Assembly (NCBI RefSeq): GCF_000346465.2
Contig: NC_034010.1
Span: 18,492,334-18,556,333, forward strand
DNA: 64,000 nt
Origin: Prunus persica
Lineage: Eukaryota > Streptophyta > Magnoliopsida > Rosales > Rosaceae
Reading direction: 5' to 3'
The notes under the pieces were generated by a model. It was not told where the DNA came from, did no database searches, and saw only the letters and a program-made list of their open reading frames with translations. The position numbers and the translations under genes are program-made. This document shows, piece by piece, positions 11,578 through 23,600 of this stretch. Numbering within the stretch: position 1 is the first letter of the stretch; every line of letters begins with the position of its first letter.

Positions 11578-12179
11578 TTTACATTTTAAAAAGGATTATT
11601 ATTACAAAACGTCATAAGGTTCATGAAGTTATCAGGTTTTGGATATGCTTGACTTTTGCCCTTCACATGTCACCGCATTAAAATTTATTCTAGGAATTCA
11701 AAATTAACACATCATCCCTAAAACAAAAGCCAATTTACTCCTAATAATAATAATAATAAAATGCACAAAGTCAACTAATGGTTCTTAAGATTAACACTTG
11801 TGCTCACAAGTAGTTCATATCGTGAAGTTTCGTTAAGATTTTCGTTAATTTACTACTGTAGAGCATTATCCAATAAAACATTGCCATGTAGATTTAATAA
11901 AAAATATATAATTTTTAAAAAAGGTTAATGTTTAAAAATTGTTTACAAGTTGAACAATCATTAAAAAACCAGATATTGTAAAAAGGTTTTAAATAATTGT
12001 TTTAATTGTGAAAAAATTTAAGTCCATAACAAAAGTGGAAAAAAAAACCTACAATTCTTGTGGTAAGTTGAGCACATGATTTTTGTGTGGAATCAGGGTC
12101 AAACCCCATGTGTGTCCGACACTTGGCAGGTGTTGGGCACGGATGACCAAAATACCCTTCTTGCCCTAATTCAAAAACT
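11578..12179. other. Intergenic DNA, no gene recognised
   Basis: AT-rich, with a TAA-type microsatellite near 11743-11757. No coding or structural signal is supported. Confidence 0.5.
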
Positions 12180-13200
12180 GCTTTAGGGTTTGACTTCTAC
12201 CAGAAAACCGGCACAGTCTCCCCTGGAGAAGGCTCAAAACCCAGAAATTTACCTGCACAGCAAACTCAAATAATTTCCCAAGCGTTTAGCAAATTCAACT
12301 TTACAAAACTGATCATAAAAAATAAGTCATAACCTTGCGGTTGCACCTAGGTTAGCCTAGGTTGCTTATATACCCTTATTGAAGGATCAAGCCACATGTA
12401 ATTCTTTCTACAAGAAAACAAAGTTCAAACCATATGTAAGTACATGAATTAAATATTCCTTCACACTTTCCTAAAACCAAAAGTTTCAAACTATAATCAA
12501 TCTGCTGAAACTTAAACAAAAGATATTGATTTCAAAACAATCTTCCACCCATCACATACATGCATATACAAATATATATATATATAATAGCTCATTACAT
12601 ATAAGTAGGAAAACGAGAAAATTATTAAAATAACATTGGTCACGTGAAACCTTAATATAAATATCAATGGTTTGAATACAACATGCTTCAATCTTTCACA
12701 TCTAAAAATAAACTCATCACTTAAGAGAATAGTTGTGAATTGTATAAAATCCTTAAAACTTAGAAAACTCTCAATCATTGTCTCATAAATATGAAAACAT
12801 ATATTAAAACTTTCACCAATAAGTACCAAGATTAAATCATCAATTTTAGTTTAAAACATCTCAAAACTCAAATACTCTCCACCTAGGTGTACCCTAAATC
12901 ATAATTCGTCAATTCCAATAATATTCCATCAATTTCAAGTACCATATATGTTACACCCTTGCAAAACTCGGGGGATACATGGTTAGCCCGAGAACACATA
13001 TCCTCGTAGAATTCGGGGGACATGTAGTCAGCTTGAGAAAGCATATCATCGCAGAACTCGAGGGACACGTAGTCAACCAGAGAATGCATATCCTTGTAGA
13101 ATCAGGTGATTAGCTTGAAACGCATATCCATCAATTCCTCTTGCAAGACTCAGGTAGATATAATCAGCTTGAGAACACATATCCATTGCAATTTGATTAT
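12180..13200 (-). mobile_element. Old LTR relic related to the large LTR at 59951-62440
   Basis: Several landmarks occur in the same order as in the left part of the LTR at 59951: GACTTC, agtctcccct, tttacctgca, a block with GCGG-TGCACCTA, then ggatcaagccaca. Sequence between them is diverged. A 45-bp tandem array follows at 12965, at the place where the younger LTR has its 95-bp array. Orientation is taken as - by analogy. Edges are uncertain and the relic may run to about 14.2 kb. Confidence 0.5.
12965..13190. repeat. 45-bp tandem repeat array
   Basis: Units start at 12965, 13010, 13055 and 13100, with a diverged fifth near 13146. The core is a (c/t)tcgggggacatgtagtca-like phrase followed by gagaa-cata. 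On - the period gives a repeating 15-residue frame (YVSLEFCDD..., YMSPEFYED...), which I read as a by-product, not a protein. Confidence 0.8.
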
Positions 13201-15335
13201 GAAGGGAAGGAAAATTACTTTCTCGATCAAAAGAAAAAAGATTATGAAGGGAAGGGGATGACGACAAAAAAGCCCTCTTGTGGAGCCAGAAAATGCATGA
13301 AATATTGAAGAAAAGCAAAAAACTATTTTAACTTAGTTGGGTTTGAAGATTAATACAACCATGAACGGTTTTCCATTGAATCCCATAAGGGCATTAGTCA
13401 AGCAGGGAGAAAGAAGAAGATGACCAAAACGCAAAAAAGAAAAAGAAACTTGTTGTAAACTGAGGAGACATGAACGTGAAGAAACAAAAAAAACAACAAC
13501 TTAACAACAATAGTTAACATCAGTTATGTTTGGTTAGATTATTATAACACTCTAAATTTAGCGAAAGGGGGGTAAATGCACCGGTTTCAAATGCAAAGGC
13601 TCGAGATTCCTCTAAACTATAGAAGCAAACGTTTCTTCTAGCTACAACGAGGCTAGTAGGGTTTAATGAAACCATATCAAACTATATATTGCTTTTAGGA
13701 GAAAGGTTTATAATCATGTATGCTTTAATAGGAAGCCCAATTCAAAGCATTATTTGAAAGAAATTTAAGGGAAAAAAAATTGAGTTGCAAACAGAAAATG
13801 AAGGATTGGCCATCCGAGTTAGGGGAAAAGCTAATGTAAGTGCATAAAACAAATGGGAACAACCACACATATATTTCCAATAGTTAATGCATCATGTAAA
13901 CATGCATATATAAAACTTGCCAAGGAACAATATTTTACCATTCTTCCATATTAGAATAAAAATTAACCCCAAGGGTATAAAAGATAACAAGTATGAATAA
14001 ATGCATCAAATTTCATGTAATGTAGTGCAAAAGTTGACCAAACATATATTAATACACAACTTGTTCACCATTTTCAATTAATTTAACATTCACATAAAAC
14101 AACACATGTTTTTACATGGATCAGCAAGCCAGAGAGAAGAATTGAATACTACCACTCAAGGAGTTGAATGAGAGAATAATGTTGAAGGGCAAAACGTGTG
14201 TGTGAGAGAGAAGAAAAGAGAGGTAACGCTATTTCCTAGTTTCTTGACCTTGTTCTTTCTAGTTGTTTATCAAGCTTTGAATCTAGAGGTTTGATAACCT
14301 CTATTTTGTTGGCCATGGACGTAGACACATAGCCGAACAACGTTAGTTCGTTGTTTTGTATCTTCTTGCTTATTTTCTTGGGTTTTCAGTTCGTTTGTTT
14401 TTTCCATTCTTAAATGATTTTACAAATGATCCAGTCACCAATCCAAAGCATCCACCTCTACCTTAGCTTAGCTTGAACAACCTCAATAATTTGTTGATGA
14501 AAATTTTGGGATTTTTCCTAACGCTAGGAAATTATAGCACATATACAAATGTTAGGTCAACATGTTGGACAAAATACTTGGGCAAGCAATATTATTGTCC
14601 TATGAAGGTGAAGGATATATATAAGAGAGATTACTTTGACATTCAAAGGGTTTTATGAGTCTTTGATCTCCAAACTATGACCTAAATTCTACAAGATTAG
14701 GCACACCCACAAAATCTTGGCAACTCGCGAGTATACGGAATCAGTAAAACAAATTTTGGAGAGACAACGAGAGATTTTACATTTAACGCTCAAAGAAGAC
14801 AAATAAATCAAAAAACTAAAGTGGAAAGGTTTTTTTTCCTCGACTTACGATTGGAAGCATGGACCGTGGATCGGGTGCTTAAAATGCATTCTGTTCAACA
14901 CTTAGTTGATGAAAAAAAAAACTGAAAATTTCTTTATGGTTTAATTATAAATTCAATTTGGCATGCAACTCAATATACTCGATAAGTCACGTATGATAAT
15001 ATGCAGTCTAATGACATATTTATTAAGTTGGAATCGCAGTTAAGTACAAATTAGAGTGATTATTGATGATCCATGATTACCATCAATTACCACCTGTTCA
15101 CTGTGGACTCTCACTCTTTAAATGTCACGGGTGTGATTGCTGATTTTATACGAGTCCCACTCTTGTTTTGATTCTCGAAGTGTTAGTGAATACTAGAATG
15201 ACCTTGAATGAGGATCCCATTCTTTACACTATCATTCCTAATTAGTAAATATGTCATAAGTGCAATAGGAATCCTACGAAAGAATATTCAAAGAGTAAGA
15301 TGGATTAAGGAAGCAACCTCTTGTATATAATGAGA
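13201..15335. other. Intergenic DNA, probable decayed repeats
   Basis: Over 2 kb of AT-rich sequence without a supported gene. A purine-rich stretch at 14165-14225 could be the far end of the LTR relic, because the related LTR also ends in a GA-rich region. An open frame at 14473-14658 has no known motif. Confidence 0.4.
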
Positions 15336-15542
15336 GCATTTTTGCTTACCACTTTAACCAAAGTGTATTTTCACCACCCTCACCACCCTTCTTAACACTT
15401 GACACATGTCCATATGGATAACCATGATTCTATAAATACAAAGTAAAAAATTAACTATGATTATGTCTATAGACACGTGTGTCAAGTATTGAGAATGCTG
15501 GTGCAAATACACTTTGGGTTAAAGTAGTGAGTAAAAATAGTT
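15336..15542. mobile_element. Complete foldback MITE, about 207 bp
   Basis: Long terminal inverted repeats are visible. The left arm (catttttgcttaccacttt, then aaccaaagtgtatttt) pairs with the right arm (aaatacactttgggttaaag, then tagtgagtaaaaata). An inner pair ACTTGACACATGT / ACACGTGTGTCAAGT also matches. There is no coding capacity. The superfamily is not assigned because no clear target duplication was identified. Confidence 0.75.
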
Positions 15543-16979
15543 CCGTACACAATCGCAGCCGTGCAGACTTTCCAATTTTATATTTTATATTTATAGTTTC
15601 TTCTTTCCATTGAATTTAGGATTTTTGAGTTGAATTATGTATTTTAAGTAGTTTTAGATTTTTTCTATATTATGTTTTACTTCCCTTTTTTTTTTTTTTC
15701 TTTCTTCCAATTTCTCTCGGTTGATAATTTGATTTTCCTAGTCTTTTAGGGTTTCATAGCTCTATAATAAGGGGTTGATGATAACGTTGAGAGTGTTCTC
15801 GAAAGTTCCTATCTTTTTGGGATCCGCATGGACAATGTCAAGTAAGAAATAGTGTATTTGAGGTTCCTATTCTTCTTTCAGCAAAAAATTCAAGTGATAA
15901 AATTCATATCATTAACTGTAGTTGGAAATAAATACATCATTCACCACTTAAGAGAAAATACTATTCATAAATAATAAAAAAGAAAGAAAGAATAAAGTAG
16001 ACAATGTTGATGAATGAATGCAGCATGTAATACTTAGAACGATGGATATATCAACCAATTGGCCTCTAAATCATGTCGATTGATGGAATCCAAGCATGGG
16101 AGCCTCGTCTGTTTAATATCCATTGGTTGTTAGCTCATGAAAAGAGTTCCCTTTGTATTAATTAGAAAAAAATGGAATGACAAGAAGGAATCAATAGAAT
16201 TGTAGATGCCCTTAGTTCTCAACTTGAGAATCAACATGATGGAGGAATGTTGTGTTCCTTGTGAGCCTAAATACATACATATGCTTGTTTTTAACAAGCG
16301 ATATTGAAAGGAGGAAAAAATTAAACCTAAGACTTCGAATGTAAGAATAAACGCTCTTACTCATTTGACCAACAAACCCCTAACAGTACATATGTTTGTT
16401 TATGTAAGCAAAATAATGCCAACATTAAAAATATGGGACTTAGAAGATGTATGAGTTTTCACATTACATATGAAAAGATGATGCAACTGTATGTCACATA
16501 ATGGGGCTCACTCTTCCACCTTTTCCCTAGGAGTCAATGACCATTCACAATTATTACCTTGACACAAACTAGAGTTCGACCCAATCTTTATTTTTGTCTT
16601 AGCGGATACATTAGAAGTATATTGAAATCCACAATTAGAAACAAAAAGGAAACAGAGAGGGAATGAAAATTTGGGGTAAAAAGAAGAGGGATTTCCCAAT
16701 GCATTTGTTTTCATGAGATTTTATAACTATTTGATTTCCTTGGTAAAACAATAAAAATATATAAAGAATAAGGATTGTATACAATTTTTTTTAGTCCAAC
16801 AATTGCATAACCCAAAAATTGTTGTTTGCCGAAACACCAAATATTGCAAACTATATAATGGAGGTTACTGATTTTTGATGCTCCTTCATGAGCTATATGG
16901 TTTTTCACACCATTCTTCTCTGGCTCCTCACACCTTAATGCTGTAATTCTTCTCTCCTTTTATCCCAATATCTCCACAG
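15543..16979. other. Intergenic DNA upstream of the ARABIDILLO gene
   Basis: No gene is supported. A complementary tRNA/SINE-like stretch lies at about 16318-16385. Open frames at 16508-16908 on - have no recognised domain. Confidence 0.45.
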
Positions 16980-17630
16980 ACATACCCTCCTCCCTCTTTC
17001 TCTCTCATTTGGTGCACTAAAACAAGAAGCGAAGGCTATTGGGGAGAGGGGTAGATACATGCTTTGAGGGTTTGGCTTTGCTCTCCTCTTTCTCTCTGTA
17101 AAAAACACACCTGAATTTTCTCCGACCCTTGTTCAGCTCTGTCTCCTCTCTCCCTCGCTTACTCTCTCATCGATCAAAAGCTCTATTTGCAGCTTCTAGA
17201 AAGCAATTCTATAAAAGGTATATGATTTTGTTGGAAAGCTTGAAGATTTAAGGGTATCCACATAGCCTCAGCTCGCAGGTTTGACAGAAACCATATAATT
17301 CCTTTTGTGTAATGCATTTAGGATACCAGATTTCGTTGGGTGTTTGGAATCGGTAGACTTGGATTGTTGTATGTTGTGAACCTTTTAATTCTGTTTACTA
17401 CATATACAATTACTTTCTTGTCTGAGCATTAGGGTTTTTGGGGCGAACAGTATTGGTTTCTGGGCTTGTCATGTTCTTCTCCCTACTGGTTTTAGAACTT
17501 GGGATTTGAGTTTAAAGGTTACATGTCTCTGGGTCTGTGCGTTTTTCTTCACTGGTCATAAGATTTGGGTATTGTGTAGTTGAATGGTTTTGGACTATTG
17601 GTTTCTGGGTCTGTGTATATTGATTGAGAT
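16980..17630 (+). promoter_or_regulatory. Probable leader of the ARABIDILLO gene, with a possible leader intron
   Basis: CT-rich sequence at 16970-17190 resembles a plant 5' UTR. A donor-like AAAGGTATATG at about 17215-17225 and T-rich sequence before the ATG allow a leader intron ending just before 17631, but the acceptor is not certain. Confidence 0.35.
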
Positions 17631-20600
17631 ATGAGTCGTAGGGTGCGGCGGAAGGTGGCTAGGAAGGGGAAGGAGAAGGTGGTTTTGCCTTGTTATCCAG
17701 AAATTGAGGAAGAAGTTTCAGGTTCAGTGCAAAATTGGATTGTTGATTGGACTAGTTTGCCAGATGATACAGTAATCCAGTTGTTTTCGTGTCTGAACTA
17801 TCGTGATCGGGCAAGCTTATCATCAACTTGCAAAACATGGAGAGTTCTTGGAATTTCTCCGTGTTTGTGGACCTCTTTGGATCTTAGGGCACACAAATGC
17901 AATGATGCCATGGCAGCTTCACTTGCTGCAAGATGTGTGAATCTTCAGAAGCTTAGGTTTCGGGGAGCAGAATCTGCTGATGCAATATTGCATCTTCAGG
18001 CCAGGAATTTACGTGAAATAAGTGGTGATTACTGCAGAAAAATAACTGATGCTACACTTTCTGTGATTGTGGCTCGGCACGAGGCACTTGAAAGCCTCCA
18101 GCTTGGGCCAGATTTCTGTGAAAGGATCAGCAGTGATGCTATAAAAGCAATAGCTATTTGCTGTCCTAAATTGAAAAAGCTTCGACTTTCGGGAATTAGG
18201 GATGTTCATGCTGATGCTATTATTGCTTTAACTAAGCATTGTCAAAATTTGACTGATATCGGGTTCATAGACTGTCTGAACATTGACGAGATGGCATTGG
18301 GAAATGTTTTATCAGTTCGTTTTCTCTCTGTAGCAGGGACGTCAAATATGAAATGGGGTGTGGTTTCACATCTTTGGCATAAGTTGCCTAACTTGACTGG
18401 GCTAGATGTTTCAAGAACTGATATTGGTTCGGCTGCTGTTTCACGGTTATTATCATCATCACAGAGCTTGAAGGTTTTATGTGCCTTGAATTGTCCTGTG
18501 CTTGAAGAAGACACCAACTTTGCTTCTCGTAAATATAAAAATAAATTGTTACTTGCCTGCTTTACAGAAATTATGGAAGAAATAGCTTTTTTATTAGTCG
18601 ACATTACAAAGAAAGGGAAGAATGTGTTTTTGGATTGGAGGAATTCAAAGAACAAGGATAAGAACTTGGATGACATAATGACTTGGATTGAGTGGATTCT
18701 CTCTCATACTCTTTTGCGCATTGCCGAGAGCAATCAACAGGGTTTAGATGATTTTTGGCCCAAGCAAGGCGCATCATTGTTGCTCAATTTAATGCAAAGC
18801 TCACAAGAGGATGTTCAAGAAAGGGCAGCTACAGGACTTGCAACTTTTGTTGTTATTGATGATGAAAATGCTAGCATAGATTGCAGGAGGGCTGAAGCGG
18901 TTATGCGGGATGGTGGCATACGCCTTCTCCTAAACCTAGCAAAATCTTGGAGGGAAGGGCTCCAGTCAGAGGCTGCTAAGGTTAATTTTTTTTTTCTTCT
19001 TCTTCATGTAATTACGAGTGCTCCTCTTTTCAACTAATGCTTGTTTTATTTGGTCAGTATAGGAACTGGTTATTTGGTGATGTAGATGTGGAATTAGGCT
19101 GACTTTCCTTTTCCTATTTGTTATTTAAATAGGCTATAGCAAACTTGTCTGTTAATGCCAATGTTGCAAAAGCTGTTGCTGAGGAAGGAGGAATCAATAT
19201 TCTCGCTGGTTTGGCAAGGTCTATGAACAGGCTGGTTGCAGAAGAGGCTGCTGGAGGACTCTGGAATCTTTCTGTTGGAGAAGAGCACAAGGTTTGATAG
19301 TCTACAATCTATTGTTTTCTCACATACATATACCCCAAAATTTTCCTTGTAATAAATTAAATTTTCTGGTTAGGGTGCCATTGCGGAGGCCGGTGGAGTA
19401 AAAGCTTTAGTTGATCTTATCTTCAAATGGTCCTCTGGTGGTGATGGAGTTCTGGTACATTACCTTTTTGTCCCATATTTTTTCTCTTTCCATACAATGC
19501 TAACATGTCATGCAATACACTTGGGGTTCTGTTGCATGGTGATTAAAGTTGTGGCTTGCTTCCCATGTGTGTCATTTCAGGAACGTGCAGCTGGTGCACT
19601 GGCGAATTTAGCTGCTGATGACAAGTGTAGCACAGAGGTTGCTGTGGCAGGTGGTGTGCAGGCTTTGGTGATGCTTGCTCGTAACTGCAAGTTTGAGGGA
19701 GTGCAAGAGCAGGTAGTAAATCTTTTCATTGTCACGGTGTCCTGGATGTGCATACTGAAATCTCTAGGATGCCCACTTAAGTGATTTGTAAATAAAATTT
19801 CAGAAATCAATGTCGCTTGCTTTCTTGATGCCTACATGTTTGTTTCTTTAGACTAACTTAGAAGCCTTCTTACTATTTATTTTAAATATTGCTATAATTT
19901 TGGTGGGCTCAATTGGATCATTTGATCTTATAATATTGCTAAGCTCCAAATAACAACTCGACAAAGACTCAACTTCAGCTTGTGTATAATCTATTGTATA
20001 GCTAAAGATGGTTGACGTTTTAGGAAAAGCTTATTTTCAAGAAACCTTCAAATCTGGTCTTGATCATTGTGGTTTTGACCTTGACACCCACCTCGTCAAG
20101 ATTCAGGTTGTAGGGACTGGTTTGTCCTTTGTTTATAAGAATCTCATACTATTTTCTTATGATCTGTCTCGGTCTAAGGCTCCTATGGTGTGCCTCCGTA
20201 TCTAAGTGCCAATTCATGGCTTGGACTTATGGCAGGCAGTGTAACATTAAATTAATGAAAAGTTTTCCTTATTCTATGTATTCACTGGATCTTCTAGTGA
20301 CATCCGTTCACTATTGTATTGGATTCCCTTTCATTCAGCCTCATCGATAATACCTAATCCCATATGTTTTTTCTTTCCGCGCTTTGGTTCTAAAATGGTA
20401 TGGGCTAGGAATTTTTTATGTTTCCAAGTAGATTTCTTAATTAAAACGTATTTTCAAATGTCAAATATTATTTAGTTTGGTGCTCATCTTACAATGGGAT
20501 CCTCTCTCTCTCGCTCTCTCCCCTACTTCCCTCTTGTTTATGCACCTGTGTGTTTGCTTGTGAACATGTGCATTGTGTGTTGCTTTCTAGCAAATTATTT

Positions 20601-23600
20601 AATGCACTTCTGGTTATACCAGGCTGCCCGTGCCTTGGCGAATTTGGCTGCTCATGGAGATAGTAATAGTAATAATGCTGCAGTTGGACAAGAGGCAGGT
20701 GCTCTTGAAGCACTAGTTCAGCTTACACAATCTCCTCATGAAGGTGTCAGGTAGTTTACTGTGGATTACGTTTTACATTATTGTTTAAGCTACTTGAATA
20801 TTTTGGGTGAATTTATTTGTATTCGTTTGATATTTTTTTTGTCATCTACGTATACTTTCATTCCAGTGAATTTTTTTATTCTTATTTAATTTCTGTATAC
20901 ACACCAATGGGACAAGGTACCTCTGCTCCCTCTTCCTCTTCCTCCTCCACCAAACACCACAATAAAAGGAAGCATAATCTCAATTAAGGAACAAAAGTAA
21001 TAAGAAAATTTTCAATTGTTAAGAAATGTTCATTGATATGCTTAAGCTTTAGACTTGTTGAGAGTATCTCATTTCGGGAATGCAAAGTCTTGAGTTACAA
21101 CATATAATGTCAAGGGCCTCTTCACTCATGGCAAATTGGTTTTGGGTTGGATGCCCTAACTTCTACATAGTATTAGGCGAGAAATTCACATTTTAGGCCT
21201 AGTGGTCAAGCATGCTCCTACGCCACCCAATATAAGTTATCTGTGTTTGGCTACCACACGTGAGAGGGCATGTTGAGAGTATATCCCACATCGGGAGTGT
21301 AAAGCCTAGTGTTACAATATAATGTCTTAGGCCTCTACAACTCATGACCAATTGGTTTTTCACTCTCTTCATTTTGTTTATAGCTTTTTCAACTTCTATC
21401 TGTGCAACCAAGGTAAAACTATACCTTGTTTTCCTGTTTAACAGGCAAGAGGCAGCTGGTGCATTGTGGAATCTATCGTTCGATGACAGAAACCGAGAAG
21501 CAATTGCTGCAGCTGGTGGTGTTGAGGCCTTGGTATGATATATTATTTACCCTCATTGATCACAACACTATAATGCCAGTAGCATCCATGCTAGCTTCTC
21601 ATTCAAATCCCTAAAAGAAAGAAAGTGTTTCATGATAAGTATATTGCTTGATGTGCTTTAGAGGAAGAAAATTGTTTGGTCCTATGTAGAAATAGCTTCT
21701 TAATCTCTCAATGCTTACTGTCATAGAGGTTGCTTGCTGACTCGGGGAACAAAAATAATTGATTGGAACTCTTTGCCCCAAAATTTACTACTTGTTGAAA
21801 ATGATAATTGAAAATACCAATTTTTTTCACCATGATGCATAATGAAGAGTGCGTATGGAAGACGTTCCTGTCCGCTGATGTTGATAAGGAAAGTACAGTG
21901 ATTTTACCTTTTCTTGTTTTTGAGATTCATGGGAAGGGTTGTTTTTGCATTGAAATCTGTTCTCTATTTATTAGTGGAAAAGCCATTTATTTGTTTTAAA
22001 TTTATTAAGATATTCTACAAGAGGAGAATGCCCAGGTTTGAACCCAGTCTTTGTCCTTGAAAGCAGTGTATTACCCTGATGTGCTGTGAGGGGACCTAGC
22101 TCATTCAAAACTGTAACCATATAATTTTATTTTAGGTTTCCAAAAATATATGTATGCTAATTTCAGTTTTATCAACTTTTTTGCTTGAAGCTGAACTTTT
22201 TCCCTTGTTTTTATGTATTATTTATTTTCTCTGGAGAATTTAATAGGTTGTTACTATGCTGTAATAAATGCTATTTTATGATGAAAGAGTCTTTATTAAG
22301 AGTTATGTCACAATTTAGGGTTTGACCAAAACTTGTTACCTTTCTGGTCTGGATCTAAGAGAATATCAAGGGAAATTGATTAAAACAGATGGTTTTAGTA
22401 GTTTCTTTGTGTGAACCATTTCATATCTGCATGAAACCTTTTGGTGATAATTTGAATGGCATTTGGACTCACAATTTGTAAGCTGAAGGATGGGAAAACC
22501 CTTCCAACATGCATACTTTCTAGCAATTTTTTTTTTGTGTTTTTGTTTATGTACTGTTAGTTTTTTGTCATGCAAGATTACAATTTAAACCCAAACGTAT
22601 AATCTGGGTCCAGTTGGTTTCTTGTCAGTTTGAGTTAAAAATGTGAATGTTATGCTAGCCCATTTCATTTTTGCTGCACCAACGGATACATTTTGACACA
22701 AATTTTTTTTGTATATGCCCATTTATGTGAGAAAATGCTGATTTCAAGTTGAGTAGGGAAATTTATATTGTTTAAAAGTTTTGGTACAATTTAACAATTC
22801 AATCTTTCATTTGAGCTAAAATAGTAATACTTTGAAATTGTTGTTTTGTTTAAGCTTAAGTGACCCGACTAGCTAAAGTGCAATTTTTTTATATTATACG
22901 CCAGAAAGTTGCATTGTATGTATCTCACGTGGGTTATTTAGGTTGCTCTTGCACAAGGCTGCTCAAACGCCTCCCCAGGTCTTCAAGAAAGGGCTGCTGG
23001 TGCTCTTTGGGGATTGTCAGTGTCAGAAGCCAATAGGTATGTGCTTGCTCTTCTTAACACAACTAGGAATGACTAGTTCAAAAACCAATATGAGACATAG
23101 AGTTTGGCCTGATAATGCATGTCTTTTTGTAGATATCGTTTACTTATTTATTTCAAATGTATGTATCTTATATCATTACTGAACTTGTTGGAATGCAATG
23201 TGAGATATCTGGTCTCACTCTGGAGCTAGACAGTGATGATTAGTTTCTTGAAACTTTTGCTGCCAAACAAGTGTAGAAAGTATAAAAGGAAGGAAATGTT
23301 GGTGGTGGGGGAGGTCGGTGTGTGTGCTGTCCATTGGGTCAACTTGCAGGTTATGTACACTTGCATGAAAAAAGAAGTGTAATATACATTTTTTTTTTTT
23401 TTTTGTTTTTTTTTGGGAATAGAAGCATTTTTTATTCAAAATTTGAAAGGATAAAAAAGGAGGACATTTAGAACACAGACAAAAAGAAAGAAACACTAGC
23501 CAGTGAAACAAACATGAGGCCACTCAACACAGAAAACAAAACAGCCAATCAAAAGACAACCCCTTAAGATACTACAGCCAGCAGATTGCGCATAATTGTA

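Noticed and set aside
12883..13089. Open frame with 15-residue repeats on -
   Set aside because: It follows the 45-bp array, lacks conserved context and is best read as non-coding satellite.
19497..19784. Separate small genes suggested by short frames in 19.5-27.5 kb
   Set aside because: They are single exons of the ARABIDILLO gene with flanking intron.
22018..22090. tRNA- or SINE-like stretch with a complementary GGTTCAAACC
   Set aside because: Only a B-box-like motif is visible; no A box, tail or target duplication supports an element.
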